Origin: Ditylenchus dipsaci
Taxonomy: Eukaryota > Nematoda > Chromadorea > Rhabditida > Anguinidae
Reading direction: 5' to 3'
DNA length: 64,000 bases
Assembly (NCBI GenBank): GCA_004194705.1
Contig: SADC01000464.1
Coordinates: 1-64,000, forward strand
The translations under genes were made by a program, and so were the position numbers. The first letter of the stretch is position 1; every line of letters begins with the position of its first letter. The notes beneath the pieces are model-generated. The model was not told the origin of the DNA, did no database searches, and was given only the letters and a program-made list of their open reading frames with translations. This document shows, piece by piece, positions 59,583 through 64,000 of this stretch.

Positions 59583-60060
59583 ACAGTAGATGTGCCCTCC
59601 TATTAAAGGACCATACTTGTTGATGCAAATGAGAATTTGACAAAATCAAATGCGCGCGGGACACTTCTCTTTCGCCTCTCACTGTACTCTTTTGAGTCGC
59701 TTGAAATAACTCCAAGAGTAGAGTGCAAGACAAAAGAGAAGTGTCCCGCGCGCATTTGAATTTTCCAAATTCCCATTGTCATCAACAAGTATGGTCCTTT
59801 AAGTAAATATTCTGACCGAAATCGAAGAACAATTGCGAATGTTGTTGATCACCCAGGTACCACTTATTGAGTTATACCTCTTAAGTACAACTTTTAGGAC
59901 ACCTTAACAAGAGTTTTCTCGGTTACTTCAACTACAAGGTTGTGAAATATAAATGTAAGCAGGAAGTTTTTCTGTGTTTGAAAGGCTATTTGTTGAGAAT
60001 AAACAGTGTTTATAATAAACGCTGAAAAAGCGTCAAAAACATAGATAACAGGCAGAAAGA
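59583..60060 (+). repeat. Duplicated unit with MITE insertion
   Basis: It matches 56855-57180 on both sides of the inserted MITE, which dates that insertion after the duplication. Confidence 0.7.
59607..59798. mobile_element. TTAA-flanked MITE with a local empty site
   Basis: TTAA is at 59603-59606 and 59799-59802, with ends AGGACCATACTTGTTGATG and its complement. The related sequence at 56875-56878 has a single TTAA and no insert. That shows TTAA as the target duplication and defines the exact ends of this family. Confidence 0.9.
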
Positions 60061-60837
60061 GCGGCAAATAAAATAAATTAGCGGCAAAAAAAATTCAAAA
60101 AAATTGCGGCCGAAAAAAGTGAATACGCGTAAAAAAAACTAAATTTACGGCAAAAGAAAAATTAAATTTGCGGTGAAAAAAATTAAATTTGCGGCGAAAA
60201 AAAGTAAATTTGTGGCAAAATGAAGGAAAAAGTTGCGGCAAAAAAAGTATTTTTACGGCAAAAAAAAGTAAATTGGCGGAAATTTTATTTGCGGCGAAAA
60301 AAAGTCTTTTTACGGCAAGAAAAAAGGTTTGCCCGTCGAAACATAGGGTGCGTAGGCGTTTGGCCCCTTTTAAGACATTTTTGGCATTCTGCCCTATGTA
60401 TTTTTTCAGCAACTTGGCCTTATTTTTAAAGGAGTATGCTTTCCTAGTGCAACGGCAATTGTTGATTTTTGAATTCCGGGGACATAAAATAATAAAAATA
60501 ATTATGACAAAATTTGCGCAAAATGTTTTTCAAACGCAAACAATTTTTTTCGGCAGTCATTTTTGACTTCTCAATTTAATTTTCGGTCGGGTCTGCCGAC
60601 CTGCTGTTACTTTGTGGTCGCCCATTCGGTTTTTGTGTATGACTAGTTCAATAGTAGTGGCTATATCTATTTTTTATGTCTTTTTTGTTTCAGATTATGG
60701 AAAGATGAAGCCAAGTTGTTGCCTCGATCCTGATTAGATAAGTTTTTTATCGATTATTTGCCGTCTTTTTCTTTGTGTTGTTTTTGCGTTTTTAGGTTTC
60801 CCAGGGATTCTTGACATCCTCTTTGAATACTGATGGC

Positions 60838-62223
60838 GGTCGCCATCCTGATATGCCGAAGCAATTGGAAAGCGCATATATCCTCACCTGCAATGTCTCC
60901 TTCGAATTCGAGAAAACGTAGAGACCTCATTTTTTTCTTCCTATTTGCAATCCTATACTCTATCTATACTTACACGGGAAAGGCACGACCCGGTGTGGCC
61001 TATTAAAAAACGTTATATACCAAAATGTAGCCCTAATTCAGCTAGTTAAGGAACCGTTCGCAGAATCTGCTATGGATCAATCTACGCTGAGAAATAATCT
61101 TTTTAAATTACAAAAAATTGTGTTGACATATAAGTCAAGAACAACCCTTTTCAAACATGTGAGTTGGTGGCCGAGTGGATGAGTGGTGCGGCGCCGAACC
61201 TATTTCTTTTTTTTCGGGAAAGGTTCGACTCCAGTCGCGTGCACGTCTTTTTATTTTCGGTTTTTTAAAGCTTCACTTTCCTACACAAAATGACACGGGG
61301 AGAACAATAAAAATATTTTTAACGTCGTCGGATTTGTAATACACATTGTGAACGGTATATATTATATATATTATATATATATGGTATAATCATTGTCATT
61401 AATTGTTCGTTGTTCGTAAATGAAATATATACCGTTCACAATGTGTATTACAAATCCGACGACGTTAAAAATATTTTATTGTTCTCCCCGTGTCATTTTG
61501 TGTAGGAAAGTGAAGCTTTAAAAAAACCGAAAATAAAAAAGACGTGCACGCGACTGGAGTCGAACCTTTCCCGAAAAAAAAGAAATAGGTTCGGCGCCGC
61601 ACCACTCATCCACTCGGCCACCACTCACATGTTTGAAAAGGGTTGTTCTTGACTTATATGTCAACACAATTTTTTTGTAATTTTAAAAAGATTATTTCTC
61701 AGCGTAGATTGATCCATAGCAGATTCTGCGAACGGTTCCTTAACTAGCTCAATTAGGGCTACATTTGGTATATAACGTTTTTTAATAGCCACACCCGGGT
61801 CGTGCCTTTCCCGTGTTAGCCAAGTCAACTCTCGGCTGTTTACAAGAGCGCTGCTGAACGGGAGCGACTTCTGAAAGTTGAGCGTTAGTACATCACTCGT
61901 CGAGTTCACAAGATCATTGAACTGAAAAGGCAGGAGTGTGGCATTGGCAAAGATGGCAAGCCTAGAAGACTTGTGGTCATCAATCAAAAAATATGTTCTT
62001 CGTTGTCTCGAATATTGGCCATCTAGTGTTCTTGTGATTACCGGGAATCGACCCTCCGTCTCTCGATCTACTGGCTCAGAATGGAATTCTGGGACTTCGT
62101 CGTGCTAAGCCTTAAAAAATGGAGCGGCTCCAATTGGCTTGTGGTGGAGAAGCAGTCAAATCGGTTGATGATATGACTCTTGATGTGTTGGGCTCAGCTG
62201 GAAGTGTGTGTGAGCATGTTCTG
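60838..62223 (+). CDS. cct-6: T-complex protein 1 subunit zeta (CCT6), fragment
   Basis: CCT6 is one of eight subunits of the cytosolic chaperonin. Exon to 60917 reads [20 protein letters not shown] and VSFEFEKT. It splices in frame across 60918-61819 to QVNSRLF, with a slip then [23 protein letters not shown] and VVINQK. After a second intron (about 61991-62042, no clear GT-AG) comes [20 protein letters not shown], then [15 protein letters not shown] and [19 protein letters not shown] with a GTTAGT donor. This is the apical-domain region, roughly one fifth of the usual 540 residues. No other CCT6 exons were found on either side. Confidence 0.85.
60974..61816. repeat. Palindrome with tRNA-like arms in the CCT6 intron
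   Basis: The arms, 60974-61360 and 61425-61816, match with very few changes. The outer ends are ACACGGGAAAGGCACGACC. The tRNA-like segments are at 61162-61247 (plus) and 61541-61627 (minus), with A box TGGCCGAGTGG and B box GGTTCGACTCC of tRNA-Ser type. The D-arm side is plausible but the T stem pairs poorly and there is an insert of U residues. They face each other. The centre is an ATATAT run. Confidence 0.85.
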
Positions 62224-63190
62224 GTTAGTCTGACATTCGATGAATTATGTTATTGTTTTTCCGGTACATATCGCAAATTTAAATGGAAGATCAAATAAGC
62301 TGGTCAAGCTGGTCAAGTCCACGTCGGGGATATCCGGAAACGGTAGGATGTGGGCATTGGTTCGCTCAACTTTTATTTGTCTTTCTAAGCCTTGAAACGC
62401 TATTTCCAGAAGCTTCTATTTCTGATTTTCAGGTTCAATGGACAGGTAAATTTTTTTACACAATTCCTGCTGCCTACAGCTGCACAAGTCGTAAACGCAC
62501 GTAACGTTAGAATTTTTTCTGTTTTTGTGCCAACTATTGACTTTTTCGGGCTGTCTGTAGTCGAAGTACCGCTCTCTATGTGCCTTCGTGCTCTATACTC
62601 AAACAGTATGGCTAGGCCTGTGTAACATGACCGTCAGAGCACGTTAACTTGAAAGAAGAGGCTGCCTAGCGAGAGTGGTTATAAGCCACAAACTATTTCA
62701 CAAAAATCATCTGCTAAATTATATCACTAACTTTTAGGTACAGTGCTGATTCAGGTATCTTATTCTCATCAAGGTAACTCTTTTTGCTGTCTTTTGTCGA
62801 TCAGTTTCTTAGGTACTGGACGAATGTTTGCTCAGTTTGGCCACTATTCATTACAGCTATAATTAGCTGTTTTCCTAGCAAAGAAACAGAGTGAAACGAA
62901 TATATTATCTTACTGCTAAAACTGCTAATGGTCAAAAATAAACATATCAGAATTTAAAGTTTGTGTCTGAAACACCATCACATGGTGGAATGGCAACCAC
63001 ATGGAACAACCACAAAGTATCTGTTTGAACATATTAATGCCTTATGCAGTTTGAACTTTTTATCTAAGCCGCTCACATATATTGGATAATCTAAAGAAAA
63101 AAGGAAGGAGCAGAAAAGTCAGCAGGCAGTCTGTAACACCGTTTTTTATTGTAAAATTTTCGACAGAAACAATAACAATAATCGATGGGC
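62224..63190. other. No gene named; dispersed repeat at 62570-62690
   Basis: Bases 62570-62690 recur inverted at 1-120 (GCTAGGCAGCCTCTT). Elsewhere in this stretch I see no supported exon. Confidence 0.4.
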
Positions 63191-63197
63191 AGTTGAT

Positions 63198-63628
63198 TTA
63201 GAACTTTATGTCATCCCAATGGCGAGCTTCATCTTTATCGATAATGATCACGCTGAAATTTTTCTGGCTAACCATGGAGCGCTTTTTGATTTCCACCAGG
63301 CACTTGTTCAGAGCATCCAGCCATCGGACTCAGAATATCTAGAAAAGAGCAACTGGGAAAAAAAGTCTCCAAAGCTGTATAAATTACCACTTCTGTACAA
63401 GCTGTCCAAGATTGCATAGCAATAACGACCATCCCAATCCGAGGAGAGATAATTCTAAAAACAGGCAACCACACAAAATATAGTCACTTAGGAGTTTACC
63501 TGGTCTGGAATGCCACTGCCCAAGTAATCGATTGAACTGAGGACTGCTCCGTTTTTCAATCGATCATTTCTACCAAACAGCAAATTGACTTGTCAGAAGT
63601 TTTCGGTGCGCAAGTTGTCAGCAATGCT
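63198..63628 (-). CDS. pbs-4: 20S proteasome subunit beta-2 type (PSMB2), partial
   Basis: Non-catalytic beta subunit of the proteasome core. Minus-strand exons are 63500-63628 (SIADNLRTEN, then QVNLLFGRNDRLKNGAVL and SSIDYLGSGIP), 63388-63454 (GRYCYAILDSLYR) and 63198-63352 (LFSRYSESDGWML, KCLVEIKKRS, FSVIIIDKDEARHWDDIKF, stop). This is the C-terminal half of a roughly 200-residue protein; one or two frame slips occur. AATAAA follows at about 63150. The N-terminal half is missing: upstream sequence passes into the TTAA-family repeat near 63716. Confidence 0.8.
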
Positions 63629-64000
63629 CTTACAAATCCAGTATTACGTAGAAAGAGGGCCCAGCTCGTATCCTGAAAACCAAAAAAAAAAAACCTGCTC
63701 GATCCCTCTGCTGTTGCATCAGTATTCAAAGAGGATGTCAAGAATCCCTGGGAAACCTAAAAACGCAAAAACAACACAAAGAAAAAGACGGCAAATAATC
63801 GATAAAAACTTATCTAATCAGGATCGAGGCAACAACTTGGCTTCATCTTTCCATAATCTGAAACAAAAAAGACATAAAAAATAGATATAGCCACTACTAT
63901 TGAACTAGTCATACACAAAAACCGAATGGGCGACCACAAAGTAACAGCAGGTCGGCAAACCCGACCGAAAATTAAATTGAGAAGTCAAAAATGACTGCCG

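Larger units (their letters stand above)
60430..64000. mobile_element. TTAA-family element with long inverted ends and gene pieces
   Basis: TTAA (60426-60429) is followed by AGGAGTATGCTTTCCTAG and about 405 bp that recur inverted from 63716 to the end of the window. The right tip would lie about 110 bases beyond 64000. Between the inverted ends are CCT6 exons (plus) and proteasome exons (minus). The repeat joins both gene pieces abruptly. An alternative is two host genes whose introns each hold a copy of the repeat. Confidence 0.5.

Noticed and set aside
61162..61247. Functional serine tRNA gene
   Set aside because: A and B boxes are good, but the T stem and acceptor stem do not pair and a U-rich insert would terminate pol III; treated as tRNA-derived.

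Overview
The window is animal nuclear DNA, most likely from a nematode. The reasons are AT-rich sequence, multi-exon genes with very short introns (about 35-65 bp) and TTTCAG-type acceptors, an Arf protein closest by eye to worm ARF1-type proteins, a TTBK-like casein kinase 1 of the kind expanded in nematodes, and an RPM-1/Highwire-type protein. Taxonomy is inferred from family resemblance only.

Genes. Three genes look complete: an Arf GTPase (1269-2148, minus), a TTBK/CK1-family kinase (39411-40743, plus) and PIG-T, a GPI-transamidase subunit (47828-51502, plus). Several are partial: a QSOX-type sulfhydryl oxidase (22400-26080, minus), an RPM-1/MYCBP2-like RCC1 region (41472-42058, minus), ribosomal protein P1 (34482-34841, minus, with a diverged second copy nearby), CCT6 chaperonin (60838-62223, plus) and proteasome beta-2 (63198-63628, minus). 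Two regions, 11720-12760 and 29730-30290, look coding but I do not recognise them. Nearly every exon set needs one-base insertions or deletions to stay in frame although the amino acids are strongly conserved.

Repeats fill most of the rest. Almost all are foldback (palindromic) elements, often nested. They fall into: (a) hAT-type elements with 8-bp target duplications (29484-30425, 37115-39209, 38171-38574, 42816-43547, 45110-46104, 51850-53277, 58261-59523), plus a decayed hAT with a recognisable transposase (30966-34218); (b) a TTAA-flanked superfamily with AAAGG..CCATG-like ends (for example 7524-7749, 36796-37018, 59607-59798); (c) a pogo/Tigger-like element (5457-5864), two Tc1/mariner-like remnants, one LINE 3' fragment and a Merlin-like transposase fragment. 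Many have arms built from short iterated words, and several carry tRNA-like A/B-box sequences.

The other large structure is a 3.8-kb unit present twice in tandem (13976-17776 and 17777-21562). The two copies differ almost only by one-base indels. Together with the indels in conserved genes, this points to residual long-read consensus error, so frameshifts here should not be read as pseudogenes without read support.

Most interesting are the elements that appear to carry gene pieces. A hAT-type element with a perfect 8-bp target duplication encloses a coding-like segment, and fragments of CCT6 and proteasome beta-2 lie between inverted copies of a TTAA-family terminal repeat. These look like Pack-type (gene-capturing) transposons.
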